DNA of 64,000 nucleotides from Alcanivorax sp. S6407. Its GTDB lineage: Bacteria > Pseudomonadota > Gammaproteobacteria > Pseudomonadales > Alcanivoracaceae. The stretch is taken from contig NZ_JALKBH010000002.1 of the NCBI RefSeq assembly GCF_023016115.1, positions 582,624 to 646,623 on the forward strand. Reading direction: 5' to 3'. The notes under the pieces were generated by a model. That model saw only the letters and a program-made list of their open reading frames with translations, did no database searches and was not told where the DNA came from. This document shows, one piece after another, positions 1 through 8,045 of this stretch. The translations under genes were made by a program, and so were the position numbers. Position 1 is the stretch's first letter, and the number at the start of each line of letters is the position of its first letter.

Positions 1-161
1 CCCGCAACTCGAAATTGCTTCCCTTGAGGCTCGGCCATACCTACACCCCCTGAAAAGTGCTGAATGCCCCCGGCTTAGCAACGCAGAACCACCTTTCCCC
101 ATTCGTACTTTTGCAGTAGCTTATATGCACAACATTTTTCGCTTGGGGAAGGATTACCCGC

Positions 162-749
162 ATGGGCATGCTGATCTTTTTGGGCGTTATCGTCGCCATC
201 ATCGTTTACATCATTGCCGTTTATAACCGTCTGATCGCCCTGAAGAACCGTTTCAAGAACGGCTTTGCACAGATTGATGTACAGCTGCAGCGCCGTCATG
301 ATCTGATCCCCAACCTGGTGGAAACCGCCAAGGCCTACATGAGCCATGAGAAGGAAACCCTTACCCAGGTGATCGAGGCACGTAATCAGGCCGTCAGCGC
401 CCAGAAAGCCGCCGCCGCCGCACCGGATGACGGGGCCGCCGTGGCACGCCTGGGCAAGGCAGAGTCCCTGCTGTCTGGTTCACTGGCCAACTTCTTCGCC
501 CTGAGTGAAAACTACCCGGACCTGAAAGCCAACGAGACCATGTCCCAGCTGATGGAAGAGCTGACCAGCACGGAAAACCGTATCGGTTTCGCCCGTCAGG
601 CCTTCAACGACGCGGTCATGAACTACAACACCTACCGGGAGCAGTTCCCGCAGAACTTCATCGGCGGGCTGTTTGGCAGCTTCAAGGAAGCCCAGTTGCT
701 GCAGATTGAAAACGAAGCCGCACGGCAGGCCACCAAAGTCAGCTTTTAA
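162..749 (+). CDS. lemA: LemA family protein
   Basis: 195 residues, the usual LemA size. One N-terminal membrane segment (about residues 2-20) is followed by a long helical domain with the family signature around 'LIALKNRFKNGFAQIDVQLQRRHDLIPNLV'-like residues 24-52 (NRF, QIDVQLQRRHDLIPNLVE). The ATG has a GGGGAAGGAT ribosome site 9 bases upstream. LemA proteins are membrane-anchored helical bundles of unclear biochemical role. They are very often encoded just before an M48 peptidase, as here, with 12 bases between the genes, so an operon is likely and a role in membrane-protein quality control is inferred from that pairing. Confidence 0.93.
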   Translation: MGMLIFLGVIVAIIVYIIAVYNRLIALKNRFKNGFAQIDVQLQRRHDLIPNLVETAKAYMSHEKETLTQVIEARNQAVSAQKAAAAAPDDGAAVARLGKAESLLSGSLANFFALSENYPDLKANETMSQLMEELTSTENRIGFARQAFNDAVMNYNTYREQFPQNFIGGLFGSFKEAQLLQIENEAARQATKVSF

Positions 750-761
750 GCCACGCTGACC

Positions 762-2669
762 ATGGATTTTTTTCAGCAACAACAGAAAGCCAAACGGCGT
801 ACTGGCCTGCTGGTACTCTACTTCTGTCTGGCCATCATTGCCGTGGTGGCCAGTGTCACCGGCGCCGTGGTGCTCCTGCTCGGGTTCTCCGATATCGTGC
901 TGTATCCACAACATGGCTCCATACTGCTTAACCCGGTGGTTTACTGGAGCGCCCTGATTACCCTCGCGGTCATCCTGGTTGGCTGCCTGATGAAAAGCTG
1001 GCAACTGCGCAAGGGCGGCAGCGCCCTGGCAGAAATGCTGGGTGGACGCCTGATCAATGCTTCCACCAAAGACAACGCCGAGCGGCAACTACTCAACGTG
1101 GTGGAAGAGATGAGTATCGCTTCCGGCATTGCCGTACCGCAGGTGTATGTGATGGATAATGAACACACCATCAACGCCTTTGCGGCCGGCTTTCGTCCTT
1201 CCGAAGCCATCATTGCGGTAACCCGCGGCAGCCTGGACCGCTTTTCCCGCGATGAACTGCAGGCGGTGATCGGTCATGAATTCAGCCATATTCTCAACTC
1301 GGATATCCGTATCAACCTGCGCATGGTCGCCGTGCTGGCGGGTATCCTTGCCGTGGGCAAGGTAGGTGAATACCTGCTGCACAGTAATCGTCGCTCCTAC
1401 CGTTCCTATTCTTCCCGTAACAGCAAGAATAATGGCCTGCCGGCTCTGGGCCTGGCGCTGATCGTGATTGGTTATGTGGGCCTGTTCTTTGGTCGCCTGA
1501 TCAAGGCCGCCATCAGCCGTCAGCGCGAGTTGCTGGCCGATGCCTCAGCAGTGCAATTCACCCGCAACCCCGCCGGGCTGGCGGGCGCCCTGATTCATAT
1601 CCGCAACGATGGTGGCTCCTATCTGGCCTCCCGGCATGCCGAAGACATGAGCCACATGTGCTTTGCGCCCTCCGTCCCCATGAAGCTCAAGCAATGGCTG
1701 GCCACCCACCCGTCACTGGATGAGCGTCTGGACGCCCTCGGTCCGGAATGGGTGGCCCGCGCACGGGCCCGCGCCAGACAGCAGCCTTCAACTCCAGCCA
1801 GCGCGCAGTCGGGCCCAGCCGCAGCGGAAGGGACCGCCGGCTTTGCCGCCGGAGGCCCCACCACGGCCAACGCAGCTTCTGTACCATCACAACAGGTGGG
1901 CACGGTTCAACAGAGTGACATGGACTATGCCCGGCAACTGCTGGGAGGCCTGCCCGACACCGTGCGCCAGCAGGCCCACACACCGGAAGGGGCACAGCAG
2001 CTTCTGTTCGCCCTGGTTCTGGCGCGCAGCCAGTACGACGGTGCAGCCCAACTGGCCAAATGCGGGTTAGCGGATTCTGCTGATCTGCAGACACTGATTC
2101 AGACACTATCGGCACTGGGCGCGGAGACCCGGCTCCCCCTGATCGACATGGCCCTGCCCAGCCTGAAGAGCCTGCCGACAGACCAGCGTGTCCAGTTCCT
2201 GAAAGAGCTGGAAAACCTGTGCAATGCGGACCAACACTTCAGCCTGTTTGAATGGACCCTGATGGCACTGGCCCGACAGCAGCTGGACGACAAGGCCGGC
2301 CGAAATCGCCACACCCGCTTCCATCGCCTGGGCGCTGTTGCCCAGGAGTTGCAGCAATTGTTCTCCGTGCTGGTCTGGGCCAGCGGCGCCAAAGGCGATA
2401 GCGCCGAAGCCCTGTTCCGGCAGTACGCCGGCAGCCTGCTCCCCGCCGGGCGCAGCCTGTTGCCCCTTAGCCATTGCAGCAGCGACAAGCTGTTCCTTGC
2501 CGTGGACCGCCTTGCCGATCTGTCGCCACTTCTCAAAGGCCCGGTGGTGGACTGTGCGGTGGATCTGGCGCTGGCAGATGGCACCCTGAAAACCGCCGAA
2601 AAAGAACTGGTTCGTGCCTTGTCCAGTCTGCTGGAATGCCCCCTTCCACCGCTTTTTGACCGCCGTTAG
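762..2669 (+). CDS. M48 family membrane zinc metallopeptidase with TerB-like C-terminal domain
   Basis: 635 residues. Two N-terminal membrane segments (about 15-42 and 58-78) precede an HtpX/Ste24-type catalytic domain. The zinc motif HEFSH is at 172-176, and the third ligand glutamate is in RELLAD at 255-260. Two further membrane segments lie near 185-205 and 225-245. A proline/alanine-rich linker (about 335-380) leads to a C-terminal helical region (about 390-635) whose end (ADGTLKTAEKELV) resembles TerB-type domains; this last match is by eye. It follows lemA by 12 bases. LemA-M48 pairs are widespread and the peptidase is thought to act on membrane or envelope proteins. It is much longer than HtpX (about 290 residues) because of the C-terminal extension. 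Confidence 0.9.
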   Translation: MDFFQQQQKAKRRTGLLVLYFCLAIIAVVASVTGAVVLLLGFSDIVLYPQHGSILLNPVVYWSALITLAVILVGCLMKSWQLRKGGSALAEMLGGRLINASTKDNAERQLLNVVEEMSIASGIAVPQVYVMDNEHTINAFAAGFRPSEAIIAVTRGSLDRFSRDELQAVIGHEFSHILNSDIRINLRMVAVLAGILAVGKVGEYLLHSNRRSYRSYSSRNSKNNGLPALGLALIVIGYVGLFFGRLIKAAISRQRELLADASAVQFTRNPAGLAGALIHIRNDGGSYLASRHAEDMSHMCFAPSVPMKLKQWLATHPSLDERLDALGPEWVARARARARQQPSTPASAQSGPAAAEGTAGFAAGGPTTANAASVPSQQVGTVQQSDMDYARQLLGGLPDTVRQQAHTPEGAQQLLFALVLARSQYDGAAQLAKCGLADSADLQTLIQTLSALGAETRLPLIDMALPSLKSLPTDQRVQFLKELENLCNADQHFSLFEWTLMALARQQLDDKAGRNRHTRFHRLGAVAQELQQLFSVLVWASGAKGDSAEALFRQYAGSLLPAGRSLLPLSHCSSDKLFLAVDRLADLSPLLKGPVVDCAVDLALADGTLKTAEKELVRALSSLLECPLPPLFDRR

Positions 2670-2864
2670 TCGCAAATAGGACCATGAACACGCTTCACAA
2701 TTAAGACATGGCTTACACTGATTTCAGCATCTGCCTATAAGCCTGGCACACAGGTACACGCAGAATAGCCCTGCAACTCCGGGATATTTTGGCCTCTCTG
2801 CCCCCGGATCCGGATTGGGCTAAGGGGCATACTGGTGTCAGCCACAAGAACAAGGTAAGCGGAT

Positions 2865-3230
2865 ATGGAACTCAACAAAGCCAGCACACGGAATGCCTGG
2901 GCTGCCGTGGACTACCTCACGCGCCAGGTTCGCAATGGCGACCTGGATCCGTCACTGACCCGGTGGTTCCGGGAGCGGGGCCTGGATCTGGAAAGCACGG
3001 TGTTCTCCAGTGTCTGCCTGTTCGACGACAGCATCTATACTGGCACCCTTGTGGATCGCGATGGCCGGGTGTGGGAGTTCATTGCCGATCTGAACGATCC
3101 CCAGGCCAGCGAAATGGACGACGTCACCGGCGCCCTCGGCCCCAAATCCCCGGAACACCCCCAGGCCGACCCCTGCGACCTGGTCACCATGTCGATTCTC
3201 TACCACCGCGACGAGCAGGTAGCGGCGTAG
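2865..3230 (+). CDS. small hypothetical protein
   Basis: 121 residues, soluble, acidic, no signal peptide or membrane segment. I recognise no family. The ribosome site AAGGTAAGCGG lies just upstream of the ATG, and codon usage looks like that of neighbouring genes (GC-rich third positions). The middle contains a beta-rich stretch (VFSSVCLFDDSIYTGTLVDRDGRVWEF). A longer open frame from 2789 to 3610 overlaps it in another phase, but runs on into REP-like repeat sequence and is judged spurious. The gene stands alone, followed by 0.8 kb of repeats. Confidence 0.7.
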   Translation: MELNKASTRNAWAAVDYLTRQVRNGDLDPSLTRWFRERGLDLESTVFSSVCLFDDSIYTGTLVDRDGRVWEFIADLNDPQASEMDDVTGALGPKSPEHPQADPCDLVTMSILYHRDEQVAA

Positions 3231-3283
3231 GACGCCTGACGCCTTTTCGCGTCGGTAAACACTTCGGACCAGCAAGCCCCTGG

Positions 3284-3318
3284 CGTGTTGCTTGTTGCGT
3301 GAAGCGTGCTGCGTCTCT
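3284..3318 (+). repeat. degenerate heptad tract, CGTGTTG word
   Basis: Five consecutive 7-base units: CGTGTTG, CTTGTTG, CGTGAAG, CGTGCTG, CGTCTCT. The same word set, ending in CGTCTCT, recurs at 24679-24706, and the CGTCTCT ending also closes the GTAGCTT array near 44675. It directly abuts the REP-like element that starts at 3321. Confidence 0.8.
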
Positions 3319-3320
3319 TT

Positions 3321-3503
3321 GTAGGAGCTTGCCTGCAAGCGATCCGAGCCTAAGCGAGGTATGGATTCCAGAATCCCTTCTCGAAACTCAAACCCCAAAC
3401 CGCTCTCCATGCATCCGGTTTTGCCTTTCGAAACTCGCTTCTCGTAACTCGAAACTTTCTTACCTCGCCAAGGCTCGGATCGCGAGCAGGCTCGCTCCTA
3501 CAG
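3321..3503. repeat. REP-like compound palindrome (copy A)
   Basis: Left end GTAGGAGC with a GCTTGC-type palindrome, then GATCCGAGCC and AAGCGAGGTA. The right end is the reverse complement (TACCTCGCC..GGCTCGGATC..GCTCCTAC). Inside, the right arm carries a heptad tract CGAAACT, CGCTTCT, CGTAACT, CGAAACT at 3429-3456. The whole forms a long imperfect inverted repeat with a variable centre. The outer part resembles Pseudomonas REP sequences. Confidence 0.85.
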
Positions 3504-3594
3504 CAACCTTCTGCGTTTGCGCGATACTAGAACGCCAATGTCATCAGCACGGCACCATCTACCTTGCCCCGTTAGAGTCAGTCGAGGAACGGAA

Positions 3595-3661
3595 GGATCT
3601 GGCGGCGTAGAGCAAAAAACCTGTCTGAGCGGAGCGAGTCTTTTTTGCGTCCGCCAGATCC
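3595..3661. repeat. long inverted repeat / stem-loop
   Basis: GGATCTGGCGG at 3595-3605 pairs perfectly with CCGCCAGATCC at 3651-3661, and GCAAAAAA (3612-3619) pairs with TTTTTTGC (3641-3648). The loop contains GAGCGGAGCGAG. The T-run inside the right arm could make it a bidirectional terminator or a structured RNA. Confidence 0.7.
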
Positions 3662-3729
3662 CCAAAAAGTGTGTTAGTACCGGAGTGTGCCCGCGGAGCG
3701 GGTCGAACGGAGTCGGGGCGCGGGGGAGT

Positions 3730-3759
3730 CCAGAGGGGTGTCGCGTTACACCCCTTTGG
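3730..3759. repeat. stem-loop
   Basis: CCAGAGGGGTGT pairs with ACACCCCTTTGG across a six-base loop (CGCGTT). It lies about 70 bases downstream of the larger palindrome and in a stretch without coding potential. Confidence 0.6.
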
Positions 3760-3880
3760 GCCCGTCCGGCGAGGACAAACACCTTTACCGGTGCGATGAA
3801 ACTGCAGGCCAGCTTTAACCTGCCAGGCAACTGCCACTTTCACCGCAGGTTCGCCCTCGAGATGTGTTATCCGCTGCGCT

Positions 3881-4023
3881 TAGCCTCGGATCGCCTGCAA
3901 GCAGGCTCCTACAGCGGCTTCGTAGAAAAGCCGAAAACCTGGGAACTTGTCGGCCTTTCTTAATCCAATCAAGCATAGCTTGTAGCTTGTAGCTTGTAGC
4001 TCGTAGCTCGTAGCTCGTAGCTA
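3881..4023 (+). repeat. half REP plus GTAGCTT heptad array (compound copy B)
   Basis: A right-hand REP end (CTCGGATCGCC..GGCTCCTACAGCGGCTTCGTAGA) is followed by a linker with GGGAACTT and AATCCAATCAAGC. Then come seven 7-base units at 3975-4023: ATAGCTT, two GTAGCTT, three GTAGCTC, GTAGCTA. The same order (REP end, linker, array) occurs at 44581-44678 and 49800-50000. Confidence 0.85.
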
Positions 4024-4024
4024 A

Positions 4025-5068
4025 TCACCCCCCATCCTTCCTGAACGGCAATAACGTCATCGCCTCCTCCCGGTAGCGCTGCACATGATCGGCCTCTTCG
4101 CGACAGAAATCGGCGATGGCGCGATGGAACCCGGGTTCGCGAAGATAGTGAAGGGACCAGGTGATGACCGGCTCGAAGCCTCGCAGGATCTTGTGCTCAC
4201 CCTGTACGCCGGGATCAAACACCTGCAACCCCGCCTCAATGGCATGCTCGATCCCCTGGTAATAGCAAAGTTCGAAGTGCAGCCCGTCCACCTCTTCCAG
4301 ACACCCCCAGTAACGCCCATAGAGCTGTTCCGCATCCTGGAAATACAGCGCTGCCGCCAGCGGCTGCTCACCCCGGAAGGCCAGCACCAGCATGATTTGG
4401 CGCGCCATGGTCTCCGCCAGCTGCAGAAAAAAGGCCTCATCCAGGTAGGGAAACTGGCCCCGCTTGAGATAAGTACTGGCATAACACTGATAAAACAGCC
4501 GCCACTGTTCCGCACTCACCGCCGGGCCAGCAAGGCGCTGCACCGTGACACCCTGCTCTGTTACGCGCTGACGTTCCTTGCGCAGGTTCTTGCGCTTGCG
4601 CGACTGGAAGCGGGCCAGGTAATCATCGAAGTCGACATATTCCCGGTTAAACCAGCGGAAATGGCAGGCCTGACGAGAAATCAGGGGCAACTCCACTAGC
4701 GCCTCACGACATTGCTGATCCGGGAACAGCAGATGCCAACCGCTGGCACCGGTCTGCGCCAGACGCCCCTCAATAGCCTGCCACAACTGCTGCGGGTCAG
4801 GTGCGCCTCGCCAGCGCGGTCCGGTGACCGGAGTAAACGGAATGGAGGTCACCAGCTTGGGGTAATACGCCAGGCCATGGCGCTGGTAGGCATCGGCCCA
4901 GCTGTAATCGAACACGTATTCACCACGGGAATGGCTGCGCAGATAAAGGGGCATCCAGCCATTTTCCAGCTCGATATGGCAGGGCCGCCAGCCGCGCTCG
5001 GCGGTCACCGCACCACTGCTCTCCAGCGCGGTCAGAAAGCGTTCATTGAGAAAGGGGTAATCGCTCAA
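4025..5068 (-). CDS. COG3146 / DUF482 GNAT-fold N-acyltransferase-like protein
   Basis: 347 residues from a TTG start at 5068 with GGAG five bases upstream. This start places the conserved opening (SDYPFLNERFLTALE, then GWRPCHIEL) at the N terminus, as in relatives; the open frame itself reaches to 5212. Conserved stretches such as FQSRKRKNLRKERQRV and the YWGC..GLHFELCYYQGIE region are typical of this 'peptidogalycan biosynthesis' family (PF04339). These are predicted acyltransferases with a doubled GNAT fold, whose substrate is not established. The gene runs opposite to the cold-shock-domain gene, and their starts are 185 bases apart. Confidence 0.85.
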   Translation of the reverse strand: MSDYPFLNERFLTALESSGAVTAERGWRPCHIELENGWMPLYLRSHSRGEYVFDYSWADAYQRHGLAYYPKLVTSIPFTPVTGPRWRGAPDPQQLWQAIEGRLAQTGASGWHLLFPDQQCREALVELPLISRQACHFRWFNREYVDFDDYLARFQSRKRKNLRKERQRVTEQGVTVQRLAGPAVSAEQWRLFYQCYASTYLKRGQFPYLDEAFFLQLAETMARQIMLVLAFRGEQPLAAALYFQDAEQLYGRYWGCLEEVDGLHFELCYYQGIEHAIEAGLQVFDPGVQGEHKILRGFEPVITWSLHYLREPGFHRAIADFCREEADHVQRYREEAMTLLPFRKDGG

Positions 5069-5253
5069 AGTGACTCCACATGAGTTTCCGCACCGGCTTG
5101 GGTACAATGCGCGCATTGCACGGTCGTACCGGGCGCATTTCAGGCATGTTTGTTGCCGTTTACCGCGCCACCCGGGCAATCCTGCCTCATTCCCGGCAGG
5201 TTTTAACAGCACGTTTATTTAACACTCAATCTCTACAAGGTAACGTCAAATCC

Positions 5254-5859
5254 ATGAATGTCTCCAAACCTTTAACGGCCTTTTATGCCGTTGCGACACT
5301 GTTGCTCGCCATTCCCGGAGCCTGGCTGCTGTTCGCTCCGGAAATGGCCATTGTCACCATTCACGAAAATCTGGCCTTTGTACAAATTTCCAATGTGCAC
5401 AGTCAGCAAACCGGCCTGGGTCTGCTGCTGGCAGCGGCCGTCAACCTGGTCTGCCTGCGCGGCAGCAACGAACGCATTGCACTGCACGTGGCGGTGTTCT
5501 TTTACCTGGCCGGCCTGGTAGCCAGCCATGGTTCGCGGGTATTCGGTGACCAGTGGTGGATGTGGATCCCCACCGTGCTTTACGTACTGCCGCTGATCCC
5601 GTTTGGCAAACTCGCCCCCGCCAATCTGCCCCTGCCGCTCCCCGGTGGCAATGGCCAGCAGCGCGGCGAAGTGAAATGGTTCAACCCCAACAAAGGCTTC
5701 GGCTTTATCCTCACCGACAAGGGCGAGGAGCTATTTGTTCATTTCAAGGCGGTGCAGAACGGTGGCCGTCGCAGCCTGCGCACCGGCACCAAGGTGCGTT
5801 TTGATACCCGCATGTCGGATCGCGGCGAACAGGCCGACAACGTTTATATCGAGCAGTAA
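5254..5859 (+). CDS. membrane protein with C-terminal cold-shock domain
   Basis: 201 residues. The ATG at 5254 with AAGGTAA upstream is chosen over a longer in-frame extension to 5080. The N-terminal 125 residues carry about four hydrophobic segments (8-28, 48-68, 77-95, 105-120). A cold-shock domain starts near residue 133 with GEVKWFNPNKGFGFI and LFVHFKAV, carrying the RNP1- and RNP2-type aromatic residues. Cold-shock domains bind single-stranded RNA or DNA. Proteins joining one to a membrane region occur in many gammaproteobacteria, usually with the cold-shock domain first and DUF1294 behind; here the order is reversed. The role is unknown. Confidence 0.85.
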   Translation: MNVSKPLTAFYAVATLLLAIPGAWLLFAPEMAIVTIHENLAFVQISNVHSQQTGLGLLLAAAVNLVCLRGSNERIALHVAVFFYLAGLVASHGSRVFGDQWWMWIPTVLYVLPLIPFGKLAPANLPLPLPGGNGQQRGEVKWFNPNKGFGFILTDKGEELFVHFKAVQNGGRRSLRTGTKVRFDTRMSDRGEQADNVYIEQ

Positions 5860-5864
5860 CGCAT

Positions 5865-5892
5865 CACGCGGCACGCAACATGCTGCACGCGT
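5865..5892 (+). repeat. degenerate heptad tract, CACGCAA word
   Basis: Four 7-base units: CACGCGG, CACGCAA, CATGCTG, CACGCGT, beginning 6 bases after the cold-shock gene stop. The inverted word (GGCGTGTTGCCTG) follows at about 5893-5906. A related CACGCAA tract follows proA at 54106-54133. Confidence 0.75.
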
Positions 5893-5934
5893 TGGCGTGT
5901 TGCCTGCCCTGTTGCCTGAACCGGAATAACAACA

Positions 5935-7467
5935 ATGAAACTGGCAATCGCAGACTGGATCGTTCTGGCCGGCTACCTGTGTGTGGTACTGGGCATCGGC
6001 ATCTATTTTTCCCGGAAAAACACCAGCACCGAAGAATACTTCGTGGGCGGTCGCCGCTTTCGTGGCTGGGTGATCGGCCTGTCCCTGGTGGGTACCTCCA
6101 TCAGCTCCATCACCTTTCTCGCTTACCCGGCAGATGCCTTCAAGACCGACTGGCTGCGCTACCTGCCCAATCTGGCGCTGCTGCCGGCCATGCTGGTGGC
6201 CGCGTTCGTGTTCCTGCCATTCTTCCGCCGCGGCAACATGACCAGTGCCTACGAGTTTCTGGAAATGCGCTACGGCCCCTCCGTACGGGTGTATGGGGCA
6301 ATCGCCTTTCTGGTCGCCCAGCTGGTGCGGCTGGCCATGATCCTGTGGCTATTGTCCTTGCTGATTCAGGAAGTCACCGGCGCGTCGCCCACCACCGCCA
6401 TCATTCTCGGCGGGCTCTTTGTGGGGCTGTACACGGTGATCGGCGGGATTGATGCGGTGATCTGGACCGACGTGCTGCAGACCGTGATTCTGTTGCTGGG
6501 TGGCGTGGTGTGTCTGTGGGTTATTCTGCAGGCCCTGCCCGGCGGACTCGACCAGATCTTCGAGCTGGCCGGCAATGCTGGCAAGTTTGCCCTGGCGCCC
6601 TGGGAAAACGGTGCCCCGGGGGAGACCTCCTGGTCCTTCTCCCTGAGCGAGAAGACCGCCACCATGATGCTGTTGATCGGCCTGACCAACTGGCTCACCG
6701 AGTACTCCAGCAATCAGAACACCGTACAGCGCTACTGCGCCTCCCAGTCTACAAAGGAAGCAAGACGCGGCCTGTGGGTGTACCTGTTTACCGCCCTGCC
6801 GATCTGGGCCTTCTACATGTTCCTTGGCACCGCACTGTGGGTATTTTTCCAGGTCTATCCGGACGTGCAGGCCAGCGCCATTCTGCAAGGCGAGGCCCGT
6901 GCCGAAACCCTGATGCCGCATTTCATAACCGGCTACCTGCCGGCCGGGGTTGCCGGGCTGGTGATCGCCGCGGCCCTGGCTGCTGCCATGAGTTCGCTGG
7001 ACTCCAGCATCAACTCGGTCACCACCGTGAGCGTGGTAGATCTGTATCGCCGCCACCTGCGTCCCGGCCGGGACGACCGCCATTACCTGCGTGTCGCCTG
7101 GGGTATCGCAGTGGCCGTGACCGTGTTCATGATTGGTGGAGCCCTGTGGCTGAATAATGCCGAAACCAAAACCCTGCAGGACACCTCCACGATCCTGGTC
7201 TCCCTGCTGGGCGGCGGGATGCTGGGTCTGTATCTGCTGGGTTTCTTCAGCCAGCGCGGGGATGCGCGGGCCGCCTGGTGCGGCATTGGCTGCACCCTGG
7301 TATTCACCGGCTGGACGGTGCTCACCAACAAGGGGCTACTGCCGGATGCGCTCAGTGCCCCCTTCGATCTCTACTACACCGGTCTGATCGGCAACCTGCT
7401 GATGTTTGCGGTGGGTTACTTCGCCGCGTCGCTGTGGCCTGCCTCCTCGGCGGCCACAGCTGACTGA
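5935..7467 (+). CDS. sodium:solute symporter (SSS family)
   Basis: 510 residues with about 13 hydrophobic segments, as expected for SSS transporters. Family marks include EEYFVGGRRFRGWVIGLS after the first helix, the TSISSITFLAYPADAF stretch in the broken helix region, and SSLDSSINSVTTV in the later sodium-site helix. These proteins import small solutes with sodium across the inner membrane. The substrate cannot be read from sequence. Relatives include sialic acid and sugar transporters, and a sialidase-like gene lies just downstream on the other strand, so an N-acyl-sugar is one candidate, by inference. Its 3' end overlaps the end of the converging gene by 52 bases. Confidence 0.9.
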   Translation: MKLAIADWIVLAGYLCVVLGIGIYFSRKNTSTEEYFVGGRRFRGWVIGLSLVGTSISSITFLAYPADAFKTDWLRYLPNLALLPAMLVAAFVFLPFFRRGNMTSAYEFLEMRYGPSVRVYGAIAFLVAQLVRLAMILWLLSLLIQEVTGASPTTAIILGGLFVGLYTVIGGIDAVIWTDVLQTVILLLGGVVCLWVILQALPGGLDQIFELAGNAGKFALAPWENGAPGETSWSFSLSEKTATMMLLIGLTNWLTEYSSNQNTVQRYCASQSTKEARRGLWVYLFTALPIWAFYMFLGTALWVFFQVYPDVQASAILQGEARAETLMPHFITGYLPAGVAGLVIAAALAAAMSSLDSSINSVTTVSVVDLYRRHLRPGRDDRHYLRVAWGIAVAVTVFMIGGALWLNNAETKTLQDTSTILVSLLGGGMLGLYLLGFFSQRGDARAAWCGIGCTLVFTGWTVLTNKGLLPDALSAPFDLYYTGLIGNLLMFAVGYFAASLWPASSAATAD

Positions 7468-8045
7468 CTCCCGTCCTGATCACGGGATCGCAACAGGCGA
7501 TCCCGGATCAGCCAGCCTGCCGCCCAGAATACCAGCCAGGGATCCAGCAGGTAGTCCCACAGGTTATCACTGGCCAGCAGATCGAAATGGAAGGCTAGCT
7601 GTGCCGCCACCAGAATCAGGCAGGAGGCATAGGCGCGCAGCACCCACGCCAGCAGCCCCACCAACAGTAGCGAAGTACTGAAAGTGAAGTTGCCATAGCC
7701 CAGTGCATAGGGGTCCATATAGGTGGAGCCCATGCTGGTGGGATAGAACCACAATGCCAGCACCACCAACAGCACACAGGCACCGCGCAGCTGATTCACC
7801 GGCAGCCAGTAGATTCCGGTAATACGATGCTTGATTGCCAGCACCGCCAGCAAACCGGAAGCCACACTGAAGCTGGCCAGGTAGCTGAGTACCCAGGCCG
7901 CCGGCCCCCACGGGTAAGGCAGCAATGCCCACACGAACACCACCAGCGCCAACACCATCCGCGCCGGTTTTGACAACATGGCCGCAGAAATACGCAGCTG
8001 TACGGCCACCAGCACCAGCGCCGCAATCAACAGATCAATGGTCAT
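7416..8045 (-). CDS. polytopic membrane protein, unknown
   Basis: 209 residues, about six to seven hydrophobic segments spread over residues 3-185, with a short charged C-terminal tail. I do not recognise the family. Its start codon lies 11 bases inside the end of the upstream sialidase-like gene, which points to translational coupling and a shared pathway. The 3' end overlaps the converging symporter gene by 52 bases. It may be a partner of the BNR protein at the membrane, but that is inferred from context only. Confidence 0.75.
   Translation of the reverse strand: MTIDLLIAALVLVAVQLRISAAMLSKPARMVLALVVFVWALLPYPWGPAAWVLSYLASFSVASGLLAVLAIKHRITGIYWLPVNQLRGACVLLVVLALWFYPTSMGSTYMDPYALGYGNFTFSTSLLLVGLLAWVLRAYASCLILVAAQLAFHFDLLASDNLWDYLLDPWLVFWAAGWLIRDRLLRSRDQDGSQSAVAAEEAGHSDAAK

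Larger units (their letters stand above)
3231..4024. other. gene-free repeat zone between a small unknown gene and the COG3146 gene
   Basis: No credible gene. From left to right it holds a CGTGTTG-type heptad tract, a complete REP-like compound palindrome, a block of strong stem-loops, a second half REP, a conserved GGGAACTT linker and a GTAGCTT heptad array. The open frames here read through palindromes and have no ribosome sites. Confidence 0.8.

Noticed and set aside
1-161. Small minus-strand frame at the left edge
   Set aside because: No ribosome site and overlap with lemA. The first 161 bases show only the lemA ribosome site and no clear promoter.
2789-3610. 273-codon plus-strand frame overlapping the small gene at 2865
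   Set aside because: It runs into REP and heptad repeats, has no ribosome site and shows arginine/proline-rich out-of-frame composition.
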